DNA of 32,604 nucleotides from Dysosmobacter segnis (GCF_014297285.1 NZ_JACOQI010000027.1:1-32604), one strand, 5' to 3'. Positions 1 through 7,831 are shown, numbered from the stretch's first letter. Notes: generated from the sequence alone by a model not told the origin. Numbers and translations are program-made.

Positions 1-36
1 AGCTCGAACGCTTGGCTCATCAAAGAAACCGTCCAT
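1..36 (-). CDS. Possible 5' end of a gene running off the left edge
   Basis: Minus-strand ATG at 34-36 is preceded at a 6-nt distance by GGAGGG (43-48) and opens a frame of 12 codons (MDGFFDEPSVRA) to the window edge. The product cannot be recognised from so little. The good ribosome site is the main support. It would be the last visible part of whatever lies left of integrase 1. Confidence 0.3.
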   Translation of the reverse strand, partial: MDGFFDEPSVRA

Positions 37-58
37 CCATTGCCCTCCCATTATAACA

Positions 59-113
59 AAAATAAGCATAGCATCCGAGCCTTCATTTGCGCTTCGGGTG
101 CTATGCTTATTTT
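59..113. terminator. Long hairpin, probable bidirectional terminator
   Basis: A perfect 15-bp stem (59-73 with 99-113) is A-rich on one flank and T-rich on the other, so it could terminate in either direction. The loop region contains a further CCGA/TCGG pairing. It sits exactly between the left-edge gene start and the point (~119) where sequence shared with the other integrase units begins. Confidence 0.55.
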
Positions 114-189
114 GTACCAACTAAAGAGAACGCCCCCGGCAGCGCAAAAATTGCGTCGCCATAGACAAAGATAGGGCATCCAGCGCAAA

Positions 190-207
190 TGATAACTTTC
201 TGATAAC
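190..207 (+). promoter_or_regulatory. Paired TGATAAC direct repeat upstream of integrase 1
   Basis: TGATAAC occurs at 190-196 and 201-207, an 11-bp period. The same pair stands at 9127/9138, 17915/17926 and 25015/25026, always 65-90 bp before the integrase ATG, although the bases just before and after it vary among copies. The period of one helical turn suggests a protein-binding site: integrase arm site, excisionase or repressor operator. Function is inferred. Confidence 0.5.
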
Positions 208-277
208 AGTTCCGCTTTCCAGTAGCTTTCCTCTGTTGTTTACGGTATGGTTTGCCGTTACAAAGGAGGCTGATACC

Positions 278-1429
278 ATGCCAAAAAGACGAGCAAACGG
301 CGAGGGCAATATCCGAAAACGAAAGGACGGACGATGGGAAGGACGCTACACAGTCGGTCACGATCCAGAAACCGGGAAGTCCATCATCAAGAATGTTCTC
401 GGCAAGACACAGGCAGAAGTCAAGGAAAAGCTGAAAAAGGCAATCGAGGAAAACATCGGCATCGACTATGGGCGGGCCAAGACCTACACAGTGGGAACAT
501 GGCTGGAGGTCTGGATGGAGAACTACGCCAAGGTGAAACTCAGACCGTCCACGTTCAAGACCACCCAAGGCTTTCTGAAGAACCACATCAAGCCGCAGAT
601 CGGCGGCATCCCGTTGGCAGATCTCACTTCTCTGGACTTACAGAGATTCTACAAACATCTGTTGGACGGCGGGCGGGTAGACCGCATCGAGGCCAAGAAA
701 AAGCCGAAAGGTCTGGCTCCCAAAACAGTGCGGAACATCCACCAGATGATCGGCTCGGCGTACAATCTCGCCATGGAGCAGAAGTTGGTGAGCAAGAATC
801 CCGCGCAGGGCTGCGCCCTGCCGAAAGTCGAACACAAGGAGATGAAAACCCTGACCGCCGACCAGCTCAGCGCCTTCTTCCGGGAGGCCAGGGACAGCGG
901 TGTGTACGAACTCTACTACCTCGACCTCGCCACAGGACTACGCCGTGGGGAACTGCTGGGACTGAAATGGACGGACGTTGATCTCGACCGTGGTGTGCTG
1001 AAAATCCAACGTGCCATTTCACGGCAGAACGGCAAAGTGGTGGAAGCCCCACTGAAAACGAAAAACGCCTACCGCACACTGCCCCTGTCGGCGGATGCGA
1101 TAGACGTTCTGATGCAACAAAGAAGAAAAACGGGCAACAGCGAATGGGTATTCCCATCGCCCACCGGAGGCCCCATGTCACCGGACAGCGTGCTGCACAT
1201 GCTGCACCGAGTCCTAAAGCGGGCAGGGTTGCCGAAGGTGCGTTTCCATGACCTGCGCCACACCTTCGCAACGCTGGCACTGCAAAACGGAGTGGACATC
1301 AAGACCGTGTCTGGCATGCTGGGGCATTTTTCGGCAGGCTTCACGCTGGACACCTACGCTCATGTAACGACCTCCGCCAAGCGTGAAGCGGCAAAAACAA
1401 TGGGTAACATCCTCTCTGGTGCGGTATAA
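278..1429 (+). CDS. int: Tyrosine recombinase / integrase, copy 1
   Basis: Site-specific tyrosine integrase of 383 aa, the usual size for Tn916/phage-type integrases. Residues 1-58 form a basic arm-DNA-binding domain (RRANGEGNIRKR, then the YTVGHD strand), residues ~65-170 the SAM-like core-binding domain, and ~185-375 the catalytic domain. The catalytic set is complete: R222 (TGLRRGE), H324 and R327 (HDLRH), H350 (LGH) and nucleophile Y360. The start is set by AAAGGAGG 8 nt before ATG 278; an upstream in-frame start at 236 has no ribosome site. It is followed directly by the att region at 1455-1723. Residues ~75-255 differ clearly from copies 2-4, whereas both ends are almost identical to them, a mosaic pattern. 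Probably active; it should recombine the tRNA-fMet 3' end. Confidence 0.95.
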   Translation: MPKRRANGEGNIRKRKDGRWEGRYTVGHDPETGKSIIKNVLGKTQAEVKEKLKKAIEENIGIDYGRAKTYTVGTWLEVWMENYAKVKLRPSTFKTTQGFLKNHIKPQIGGIPLADLTSLDLQRFYKHLLDGGRVDRIEAKKKPKGLAPKTVRNIHQMIGSAYNLAMEQKLVSKNPAQGCALPKVEHKEMKTLTADQLSAFFREARDSGVYELYYLDLATGLRRGELLGLKWTDVDLDRGVLKIQRAISRQNGKVVEAPLKTKNAYRTLPLSADAIDVLMQQRRKTGNSEWVFPSPTGGPMSPDSVLHMLHRVLKRAGLPKVRFHDLRHTFATLALQNGVDIKTVSGMLGHFSAGFTLDTYAHVTTSAKREAAKTMGNILSGAV

Positions 1430-1513
1430 TCCTTTCCGCTATCCGCTCCCGTTGGGGTCAGCGTTTGGGTCAGAAAAAATGGCAAGTAAGATATTGGACG
1501 CAAAAGTACGGGA

Positions 1514-1545
1514 AAAGTCCTGATTTCGCAAGAAATCAGGACTTT
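1514..1545 (-). terminator. tRNA terminator hairpin, copy 1
   Basis: A perfect 14-bp stem with a GCAA/TTGC loop lies 1 nt beyond the CCA end of the tRNA half on the minus strand, followed there by TTTT. It is an intrinsic terminator carried by the unit together with the tRNA 3' half, so integration would restore both. Identical copies lie at 10449-10480, 20774-20805 and 26337-26368. Confidence 0.75.
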
Positions 1546-1546
1546 C

Positions 1547-1591
1547 TGGTTGCGGAGACAGGACTCGAACCTGCGACCTCCGGGTTATGAG
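1547..1591 (-). tRNA. Partial initiator tRNA-fMet (positions 32-76), copy 1
   Basis: Read on the minus strand: anticodon loop CTCATAA (anticodon CAU), 3' side of the anticodon stem beginning CCC, variable loop AGGTC, T-arm GCAGG-TTCGAGT-CCTGT, acceptor strand CTCCGCA, A73 and encoded CCA. The CCC stem strand and A at position 72 are initiator-type signatures. The bases beyond the loop do not pair with the stem, so the 5' half is missing. This is an att-borne tRNA end, not a working tRNA gene. Confidence 0.85.
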
Positions 1592-1600
1592 GCAGTCTCA

Positions 1601-1641
1601 AGCACAAATCGGAGTCATTTCGGCTCCGATTTGTGCTTTTT
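1601..1641 (+). terminator. Plus-strand terminator at the left end of unit 2
   Basis: A 14-bp perfect stem (1601-1614 with 1624-1637) is followed by TTTTT. It would stop integrase-direction transcription before the next unit's cargo. Homologues with paired changes in the stem lie at ~10541, 20865 and 26424. Confidence 0.7.
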
Positions 1642-1777
1642 ACCACCATTCGTTCGGCGGATTTTCCGTTGTTTCCGTCCAGCCCTGCCCGCTTTTTTCG
1701 GATCCTGGGTCAAAAGTGGGTCAGGGTATGCGAACGCTCAGAAGCGTTTTCACAGGATAGTCTTGCGGTGTGGAAGT

Positions 1778-1810
1778 CATCAAAGCGGCGTCTGCGACGC
1801 CGCTTTGATG
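1778..1810. terminator. Strong hairpin downstream of the LysR gene
   Basis: A perfect 15-bp GC-rich stem with a 3-nt loop (TGC) lies about 85 bp beyond the LysR stop codon. Neither strand has a T-run after it, so termination is a guess; it could stabilise the mRNA end. The rest of 1724-1893 shows no gene. Confidence 0.4.
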
Positions 1811-1893
1811 CTGTCAAGATTGCTTGTTTTAAAGCTCGCTGTATGGAAAACACATCCGTTCGGAACGTTTTTGTCCATAAACATCGGATAAAT

Positions 1894-2820
1894 TTACAGG
1901 CTTCCGGTGCAGCAGTCATCCTGGGCTTCCTGACAGAACTTGAGGAACTGTTCACATTCGGCATCCAGCATATATCCGCGTTTGGTGATCCAGCCGACCT
2001 GCATGGTCGTGTCAGCGGGAAGGGAGAGGGGGCGGGTAATGAGATCGGATTCGCTGTAGCCTTCCAACAGCCAGCCGGAGCCAAGGTTATAACATTCTGA
2101 GTGGCGGATGATATTCAGCATGGAGCTACGGTCTGATACGGCGATGGATTTTTGCGGATGTACGGGGAAAAAGACCTCCTCAGTATAGCCGTATGGATCG
2201 TTGCCGCCGTCGTAGAAGATATATGGGTAAGGACTGAGCATGGAGAGGGTGATATTGGGTTCTTTGGCAAGCGTATGGTTCTTGGACAGGAAAACATGGA
2301 GCTGGTTGCTGCAAAGACTGTGGAATTCCAGATTGAAGCGCTCAAGCTCATGCTGAATAAACTCTGCGTTGGTATCATAGTAGGATATAAAGCCAAGCTG
2401 ACTCCGACGGGCTGCCACATCCTGAATGATATCGCTGACTTTTCCCTCCTGAAGACGGATAAAATAGTTGTGTTCCTTCAATAGATTTGCCATTTTTGCA
2501 ACTGCTTTCGCTACAAAAATATAGTAACGGGAGGTGATGGACATTGTAATCATGCCCTGAGGTTCCGTTTGCAGATAGTGATCCTGCATGGTATGGAACT
2601 GTTTGATCAGACTGTAAGCGTCATGGAGAAATTCTGTGCCGCGGCTGGTGAAGGTGATGCCCCGGCTGCTGCGTTCCAGCAGGGGAAAGCCCAGTTCACT
2701 TTCCAGCTGCTTGATCGCCTTGCTGATGCCGGACTGAGAGACAAATAGATTTTGGGCTGCCTGGTTGATCGAATTGCTCTCTGCTAGCGCAACCAGATAC
2801 TGTAACTGCTGAAGTGTCAT
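1894..2820 (-). CDS. LysR-family transcriptional regulator
   Basis: 308 aa, the normal LysR length. Residues 1-60 form the winged helix-turn-helix (MTLQQLQYLVALAESNSINQ, then SQSGISKAIKQLE), the most conserved LysR signature. Residues ~90-300 form the periplasmic-binding-like effector domain. It is transcribed away from the C-S lyase gene at 3075, with a 254-bp shared regulatory region that contains a LysR-type dyad (2938-2955). This divergent layout is typical of a regulator that activates its neighbour and represses itself. The effector is probably a sulfur amino acid or an intermediate of the 3075-7028 operon, but the sequence does not show which. The start is the ATG at 2820 that opens the canonical N-terminal helix. 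Confidence 0.93.
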   Translation of the reverse strand: MTLQQLQYLVALAESNSINQAAQNLFVSQSGISKAIKQLESELGFPLLERSSRGITFTSRGTEFLHDAYSLIKQFHTMQDHYLQTEPQGMITMSITSRYYIFVAKAVAKMANLLKEHNYFIRLQEGKVSDIIQDVAARRSQLGFISYYDTNAEFIQHELERFNLEFHSLCSNQLHVFLSKNHTLAKEPNITLSMLSPYPYIFYDGGNDPYGYTEEVFFPVHPQKSIAVSDRSSMLNIIRHSECYNLGSGWLLEGYSESDLITRPLSLPADTTMQVGWITKRGYMLDAECEQFLKFCQEAQDDCCTGSL

Positions 2821-2937
2821 AGAGGTTCAGGACTCCTTTGCTGTTGAAAATATAGCGGCTGTTCAGGCAGGAACAGAGAGCCTGTACAATCCTGTTCACA
2901 ATACGCAATACAGACAAATGCCTTTTGTACGCCACTC

Positions 2938-2955
2938 GAGTAATGACTTTTACTC
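2938..2955 (+). promoter_or_regulatory. Probable LysR binding dyad
   Basis: GAGTAA-N6-TTACTC is a perfect inverted repeat centred about 70 bp upstream of the predicted transcription start of the C-S lyase operon, the usual place for a LysR recognition site. Inferred from position and symmetry. Confidence 0.55.
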
Positions 2956-2980
2956 ATATCGCTATGTGAAAAACAGTTGC

Positions 2981-3009
2981 TTCACTTCTAAGAATGTACC
3001 TGTTATAAT
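2981..3009 (+). promoter_or_regulatory. Promoter of the C-S lyase operon
   Basis: TTCACT (2981-2986), 17-bp spacer, TATAAT (3004-3009). The perfect -10 and weak -35 suit an activator-dependent promoter. The leader is about 60 nt, with AAGGAGAAGGGA before the ATG at 3075. Confidence 0.6.
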
Positions 3010-3074
3010 ACAAAAAAGCAAGGGGTTCCACCAAACTTTTATGCTAAAATGAACAAGGAGAAGGGACGACCATC

Positions 3075-4274
3075 ATGAAAGAAAGTCACATGAGAACAAA
3101 GCTGGCCCATACAGGTGATTTGGAGCTGGCGAAGAAAATTCAATCCAGTGTTTCTGTTCCAAAGGTGCTGCCTATCTATATGAGCAGTGTGTTCACGTTT
3201 GATGACGTGCCCTCTCTGGATGCTGTTTATGCAGGAGAGGCCGATGGCTATGTGTACTCCAGAATGACCAATCCCAGTACGGATGCCGCGGAAGAAATGC
3301 TGGCGGCAGCTGAGGGGGCTGATGGTGCGCTGGTGTTTTCCTCAGGCATGGCGGCGATCATCAATGCCATTATTGCCAATGTGCAGGCCGGCGACCACAT
3401 CGTTTCCTCGCCAGTCCTATATGGCGGCGTATATGATTATTTTAAGCATGAACTGCCCCGCTTTGGCGTGGAGGTCACCTTTGTGGAGTTTGATGACCCA
3501 GCCAAGGTGGAGGCTGCTATCCGCCCCAATACCAAGGTGGTCTACACTGAGACCATCAGCAATCCCTTGATGGAAGTGAATGACCTGCCCGCCATTGCCG
3601 GGATCGCCCACGCCCACGGCTGCAAGCTCGTGGTAGACAATACCTTCGCCACCGCCGCCGTGGCCCGGCCATTGAGCATGGGCGCCGATATTGTGGTCTA
3701 CAGCGCCACGAAGTATTTGGGCGGTCACAGCGATTTGATCGGCGGCGCGGTGGTGTCTGACAAGGAAAACATTGCCCAGATCCACCGCTGCTTCACGCTG
3801 TACGGTGCCATTATGGGTCCCATGGAGGCGTGGCTGCTGTGCCGGAGTCTGCGGACCTTGGATCTGCGAATGGAACAGCACTCTAAAAACGCTTTGAAGG
3901 TGGCGCGGTTTTTAGAGGGCCATCCCAAGGTTGAGAAGGTTTACTATCCCGGTCTGGAATCCTCTCCCTCGCATGGACTGGCCGCCAAGCTGTTTGTGGA
4001 CGGCCGCTGCGGCGGTATGCTCAGTGCCGATATTGCCGGCGGCGAGCAGGGGGCCAGCGCCTTAATCCGTGAGTGCTCCACGATTAAGTTTGTGCCCAGC
4101 CTGGCCAGCTTTGCCACCACGATCTCCTATCCGGCCAAGACTTCCCACCGAGCCTACAGCCCTGAGGATATGAAGGCCGCAGGCATCTCCATGGGGCAGC
4201 TGCGATTCTCCATTGGTCTGGAGGATGCGGAGGACATCATCGCCGAGTTGGATGAGGCGCTGGAGAAGGTCTAA
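3075..4274 (+). CDS. PLP-dependent C-S lyase / trans-sulfuration enzyme (methionine gamma-lyase type)
   Basis: 399 aa, a full-length cytoplasmic Cys/Met-metabolism PLP enzyme. The Schiff-base lysine is K213 in SATKYLGGH. Y61 and R63 (YSRMTNP) are the residues that bind the PLP phosphate of the neighbouring subunit. VFSSGMAAI is the SSGMAA cofactor loop. The family covers cystathionine gamma-synthase, cystathionine gamma- and beta-lyases, O-acetylhomoserine sulfhydrylase and methionine gamma-lyase, and sequence alone does not separate them safely. The loop that in Pseudomonas methionine gamma-lyase carries a catalytic cysteine reads LYGGVYDYF here, without Cys. Context (own LysR, M20 hydrolase, carrier, no biosynthetic genes) favours catabolism over biosynthesis. 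The start at 3075 has the better ribosome site; ATG 3090 is possible. Confidence 0.88.
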   Translation: MKESHMRTKLAHTGDLELAKKIQSSVSVPKVLPIYMSSVFTFDDVPSLDAVYAGEADGYVYSRMTNPSTDAAEEMLAAAEGADGALVFSSGMAAIINAIIANVQAGDHIVSSPVLYGGVYDYFKHELPRFGVEVTFVEFDDPAKVEAAIRPNTKVVYTETISNPLMEVNDLPAIAGIAHAHGCKLVVDNTFATAAVARPLSMGADIVVYSATKYLGGHSDLIGGAVVSDKENIAQIHRCFTLYGAIMGPMEAWLLCRSLRTLDLRMEQHSKNALKVARFLEGHPKVEKVYYPGLESSPSHGLAAKLFVDGRCGGMLSADIAGGEQGASALIRECSTIKFVPSLASFATTISYPAKTSHRAYSPEDMKAAGISMGQLRFSIGLEDAEDIIAELDEALEKV

Positions 4275-4359
4275 GCGTTCTATTGCATGATCTCCGGCTG
4301 CTGCGGGACACAATTCCCACGGCAGCTGGTCTTCATAAAACATGAAAAGTGAGGAAGCT

Positions 4360-5562
4360 ATGAACGAGGTATTGAAAACGATCGCCGCGAAGTACAAGGA
4401 TGACATTGTCCATACCGCTTCGGAGCTGATCCAGCGCAACTCCCAATCTCTGCACGAGGGCGAAGTGGCCGCTTATGTGCAGGAGAAGATGAAGGAACTG
4501 GGCTACGACAAGGTGGAGGTGGACCGCTATGGCAACGTGTTCGGCACCATGAAGGGTACCGGCGGCGGCAGTTCTGTGATGCTCAACTGCCACATGGATG
4601 TGGTCTACGAGGGTGATGAGAGCCTGTGGCCTTACCCCCCCTACAGCGGCGCGATCGCCGAGGGCCGGGTCTGGGGCCGGGGTGCCTCCGATACCAAAGG
4701 CACCATGGCCATTCAGATCTATGTTCCCTTCCTGCTGAAGGAAGCCGGCCTGCTGCCCAAGGGTGACATCATCACCGCCGCTGTGATCTCCGAGGAGATC
4801 GCCGGCTACGGCGCTATGGTCCACACCCAGGAGAACCGAATGCTGACGGATTACGCCATCGTAGGTGAGGCTACGGAGAATGACATTGCCATCGGTAGCC
4901 GAGGCCGCTGCTGCGGCGTCATCACCATTACCGGCAAGTCCTGCCACGCTTCTATTCCCCATGTGGGCCACAATCCCTTCGATTTTCTGGCCCAGTTGCT
5001 GCCGGAACTGCAAAAGGTCCCCATGGGCAGCGACGGACTGTTCGGCAGCTCCACTATGTCCTGCACCCGCATCACCTCCTCTGAGGAGGGTACCAATATC
5101 ATCCCCAATGAGATCGTGCTCTATGTGGACTACCGCCAGAGCGGGGACGATACCCCGGAGGAAGTCCAGCGAAAGCTGGAAGCTGCCATCGCAAACTGCC
5201 ATGTGGACGGCGTCACCGCTAAGGCGGAGCTGCTCTACTTCCCCCTGACTACCTATACCGGCGTGGAGGGACGCGGCTATCAGGGTGAGAATCCCTTCGT
5301 CGCCAGCGCTGACGCCGAATATATCCAGAAGGTCAAGGCCGCCATTGAGGACGCCGTGGGCCGCGAGATTCAGACCAAGCCCTGGGCCTTCGCCACCGAC
5401 ACCGGCCACTATGCCGCCAAGGGCGTCAAGTGTCTGGGCTATTCTCCGGCAGAGATCAAGCTGTGCCATACCACCCGGGACAGCATCGACATTGCCATGA
5501 TGGAGGAGGGCACCGTAGGCTATCTGGCGGCAGTTCAGACCCTAGCCAACGAGCCTAAGTAA
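4360..5562 (+). CDS. M20-family metallohydrolase (YgeY/ArgE/DapE-like)
   Basis: About 400 aa, a zinc-dependent amidohydrolase that removes acyl or peptidyl groups from amino acids. Metal-site motifs are visible: H78-x-D80 (NCHMDVV), D111 (GRGASDTKG), E145-E146 (ISEEIAG), GEAT near 168, and a C-terminal CHTTRD. The dimerisation lid domain occupies about residues 185-295. The layout resembles the YgeY-type subgroup, whose substrate is uncertain. ATG 4360 is preferred because GAGG stands 5 nt upstream; ATG 4342 is in frame but has a poorer site. It lies 85 bp after the C-S lyase gene and 74 bp before the carrier gene, same strand, so one operon is likely. Inferred role: releasing the free amino acid that the lyase then cleaves. 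Confidence 0.88.
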   Translation: MNEVLKTIAAKYKDDIVHTASELIQRNSQSLHEGEVAAYVQEKMKELGYDKVEVDRYGNVFGTMKGTGGGSSVMLNCHMDVVYEGDESLWPYPPYSGAIAEGRVWGRGASDTKGTMAIQIYVPFLLKEAGLLPKGDIITAAVISEEIAGYGAMVHTQENRMLTDYAIVGEATENDIAIGSRGRCCGVITITGKSCHASIPHVGHNPFDFLAQLLPELQKVPMGSDGLFGSSTMSCTRITSSEEGTNIIPNEIVLYVDYRQSGDDTPEEVQRKLEAAIANCHVDGVTAKAELLYFPLTTYTGVEGRGYQGENPFVASADAEYIQKVKAAIEDAVGREIQTKPWAFATDTGHYAAKGVKCLGYSPAEIKLCHTTRDSIDIAMMEEGTVGYLAAVQTLANEPK

Positions 5563-5636
5563 GCGTCCGGGCTTTCTGCGCCCATAGGGAATCCCTGCTT
5601 TACGCAGCTTTGATATTTGGAGAGGAGAAGAAACCT

Positions 5637-7028
5637 ATGAAACAGAAGAAACCCTTAAACCTAAACCCCTTTGTCCTGATTTTCGCGGTAGTTGTTGTGG
5701 CGTGGCTGTTCACGTTCATCATTACCCCCGGTACCCTGGTAGACGGCGTTTATACCGCTCTGCCCAAGAACGCCTTTAACTTTAACAATGTATTCAACCT
5801 GTTCCGGGCCGTGCCCATGGGCATCAAGGATACCTCCAATCTGGTGATCCTGGTGCTGGTGATCGGCGGTGCGCTAGAGATCTACAAGAGCACCGGCGCC
5901 ATTGACTCCAGCATCACCAAGATGGTCCATAAATTCGGCTCTGGCTCCCGCACGTTCCTGCTGATCGCCTTGATGGTGCTGTTTTCCGTCATCGGCGGCT
6001 TCCTGGGCTGGATCGAGACCCTGATCCCCTTCGCACCCCTGGTGGTGGCTATGATCCTGGCACTGGGATATGACGGCATCGTGGCCTGTGCCGTGCTGAT
6101 CATCGGACTGATGGGCGGTTTCGTTACCGGCCCTACCAATCTCTACACCGTAGGCGTGTGCAACGGCATTTTGCAGAACATGGGCCTGCTGTCCGCTGAC
6201 AGCGACGTGTTCGTAGGCTTGGGCTTCCGCGCCGTGCTGTGGGCTATCATGACCATCATCGGCGTGGCCTACACCGTGGTGTATGCCAACCGTATCGCCA
6301 AGGACCCCGCAAAGAGTTTAGTCCACGGCGTAGACGTCTCCGATCTGGTGCTGGACACCAGCAAGGACGTCACCGTTACCGGCCGCCACGTGGCGGTGCT
6401 GCTGAGCATTTTGGCCGCTATGATTATGACCGTCATCGGTATGCAGAAGGGCTTCGGCGGCGTGAAGTGGGGCATTGATGACGTATCCGCCGTTTTCTTG
6501 GCTTCCGCGCTGTTCTCTGGCATCGTAGGTAAGCTGCATCCCTCTGAGATTGCAAACTCCTTCGTTAAGGGCGCCGGCGGCGCTGTGGGCGGCGCGCTGG
6601 TGATCGGCTTCGCTCGTGGCGTGTACTGGGTCATGAACTCCGCCAACATCAATGCCACCATCGTTTATAACGCCACGCAGCTGCTGAAGGGCCTGCCCCC
6701 GCTGGCCGCCGCTATCGGCATCGTAATTCTGGTGTCCTTCATCAACGGCCTGATCCCCTCCGGCTCCGGCAAGGGCGCTCTGCTGGCTCCCATCATCGTT
6801 CCCATCGCTATGGAGCTGGGCCTCACCAGCCAGACCGCTGTTCTGGCCTATCAGTTCGGCGATGGCATCACCAATATGTTCTGGTTCAGCTACGGCACCC
6901 TGATGATTTTCCTGAACTATGCCAAGGTGCCTGTCCAGAAGTGGTACAAGTTCTTCCTGCCCTTGATGGCCATCTATTTCTTGTTCGCGTTCGTTTCCAT
7001 GGGCGTGGCCATTGCCATCGGCTTCTAA
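5637..7028 (+). CDS. YfcC/DcuC-family membrane carrier
   Basis: 463 aa with about 12 hydrophobic segments. Family signatures are GLMGGFVTGPTNLYTVGVCN near residue 170 and the C-terminal hairpin region PSGSGKGALLAPIIVPIA followed by QTAVLAYQFGDGITNMFW. Members of the IT superfamily move dicarboxylates, amino acids or small peptides by ion coupling; the substrate cannot be read from sequence. It is the third gene behind the LysR-controlled promoter, so it is the likely uptake or exchange step for the substrate of the lyase and M20 hydrolase. The start is ATG 5637, preceded by GGAGAGGAG at 5619-5627; an upstream in-frame TTG at 5610 has no ribosome site. Confidence 0.88.
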   Translation: MKQKKPLNLNPFVLIFAVVVVAWLFTFIITPGTLVDGVYTALPKNAFNFNNVFNLFRAVPMGIKDTSNLVILVLVIGGALEIYKSTGAIDSSITKMVHKFGSGSRTFLLIALMVLFSVIGGFLGWIETLIPFAPLVVAMILALGYDGIVACAVLIIGLMGGFVTGPTNLYTVGVCNGILQNMGLLSADSDVFVGLGFRAVLWAIMTIIGVAYTVVYANRIAKDPAKSLVHGVDVSDLVLDTSKDVTVTGRHVAVLLSILAAMIMTVIGMQKGFGGVKWGIDDVSAVFLASALFSGIVGKLHPSEIANSFVKGAGGAVGGALVIGFARGVYWVMNSANINATIVYNATQLLKGLPPLAAAIGIVILVSFINGLIPSGSGKGALLAPIIVPIAMELGLTSQTAVLAYQFGDGITNMFWFSYGTLMIFLNYAKVPVQKWYKFFLPLMAIYFLFAFVSMGVAIAIGF

Positions 7029-7053
7029 TCTGATTTACCATAATAATTGCTTT

Positions 7054-7088
7054 GCCGGGGCCGCTGGTTTGATCCCAGTAGCCCCGGC
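7054..7088. terminator. GC-rich hairpin after the carrier gene
   Basis: GCCGGGGC at 7054-7061 pairs with GCCCCGGC at 7081-7088. No T-run follows, so it is a weak or Rho-independent-like end, or an mRNA-processing structure between the carrier and the next gene. Confidence 0.35.
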
Positions 7089-7112
7089 ATCCTTATAACA
7101 AGGAGGCTCTCC

Positions 7113-7784
7113 GTGTCTGTTCAGAGGAAACAACGATTGATTCATGCGGTGGAAATGCTGGCAGGCGTCACAGTTTTGTGCGCAGGCGTCACATTGGGCA
7201 TTATCGCGGGACTGGGGCAGACCACCTCCACGGCGGCAGCCTCCGCTATTGCGGGCGCCGCCGGGATCAAGGTGGGGACCGCCAGCATTTACCTGTACGG
7301 CGTGTTTTTTTTGCTCCAGATTCTCATGCTGCGGAGCAAGTTCAAGTGGGGGCGCTGCTTCCAACTGCTTCCCATTTTGGCTCACGGCGTTCTGCTGAAC
7401 TTTTTCCGCTACCGCTTTGCGCCGTTCCAGCACCTTGCTCCCCAAGGGTATCTCCAGCAGATGCTTTGCTTCTTGTGCGGAATGGGGCTGATCAGTCTGG
7501 GCTTTACCATTACCAAAAACTGCAACTTCACCAACTATCCCGCCGAGGCGTTCTGTGCGCTGGTAGCGGAACGGGTCCGTATGCGCTATGGTACCTGCAA
7601 GATATTTTTGGATTTTGCCTATGTGATTTTTGCTCTGCTGATTTGCTGGCGGGCCGGTCTGGGGCTGGGCGTGGTGCGGGAGGGCACGGTAATCTTTGCC
7701 TTGCTGGACGGTGTGCTCATCAACCTGATGACCCCGGCAGTCCGGGGCTGCTTTGACCGACTTGACCATATCCTAAAAACGTAA
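7113..7784 (+). CDS. YitT/YczE-like integral membrane protein
   Basis: 223 aa from GTG 7113, which has an ideal AGGAGG 6 nt upstream; a longer frame back to 7047 starts inside the preceding hairpin and is unlikely. Five to six hydrophobic segments are visible (about residues 12-40, 62-80, 88-108, 120-142, 178-200). Order and spacing resemble the YczE/YitT (DUF6198-like) family of unknown function. The glycine-rich GLGQTTSTAAASAIAGAAGIKVGTA stretch near residues 33-57 is typical of that group. It lies 84 bp after the carrier on the same strand and may be co-transcribed, possibly as an accessory transporter. No catalytic motif is visible. Confidence 0.7.
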   Translation: MSVQRKQRLIHAVEMLAGVTVLCAGVTLGIIAGLGQTTSTAAASAIAGAAGIKVGTASIYLYGVFFLLQILMLRSKFKWGRCFQLLPILAHGVLLNFFRYRFAPFQHLAPQGYLQQMLCFLCGMGLISLGFTITKNCNFTNYPAEAFCALVAERVRMRYGTCKIFLDFAYVIFALLICWRAGLGLGVVREGTVIFALLDGVLINLMTPAVRGCFDRLDHILKT

Positions 7785-7831
7785 ACGATGCTGAAAGAAA
7801 ACCAATATGAGATTCTTAGGAGGAAGAACGA

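Larger units (their letters stand above)
1455..1723. other. Attachment region 1 (att), junction of units 1 and 2
   Basis: In order: GGGTCA direct repeats at 1455 and 1467 (12-bp period); tRNA terminator hairpin 1514-1545; tRNA-fMet 3' half 1547-1591; the invariant GCAGTCTCAAG that begins the next unit; plus-strand terminator hairpin 1601-1641; GGGTCA repeats at 1707 and 1718 (11-bp period). The same order recurs behind all four integrases. The flanking GGGTCA pairs fit integrase arm sites on both sides of a core near the anticodon loop. The exact crossover cannot be read from this window alone. Confidence 0.85.

Noticed and set aside
50..55. TATAAT on the minus strand before the left-edge gene start
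   Set aside because: Transcription from it would begin inside the ribosome site of that gene, so it is unlikely to be its promoter.
1547..1620. A complete tRNA gene at the att sites
   Set aside because: Bases beyond the anticodon loop (GCAGTCTCAAG on the plus strand) do not pair with the CCCGG stem strand and no D-arm or acceptor 5' strand follows. Only positions 32-76 are present.
4333..5469. 378-codon minus-strand frame opposite the M20 hydrolase gene
   Set aside because: Glycine/alanine/histidine-rich mirror translation; the plus strand carries all metal-site motifs.
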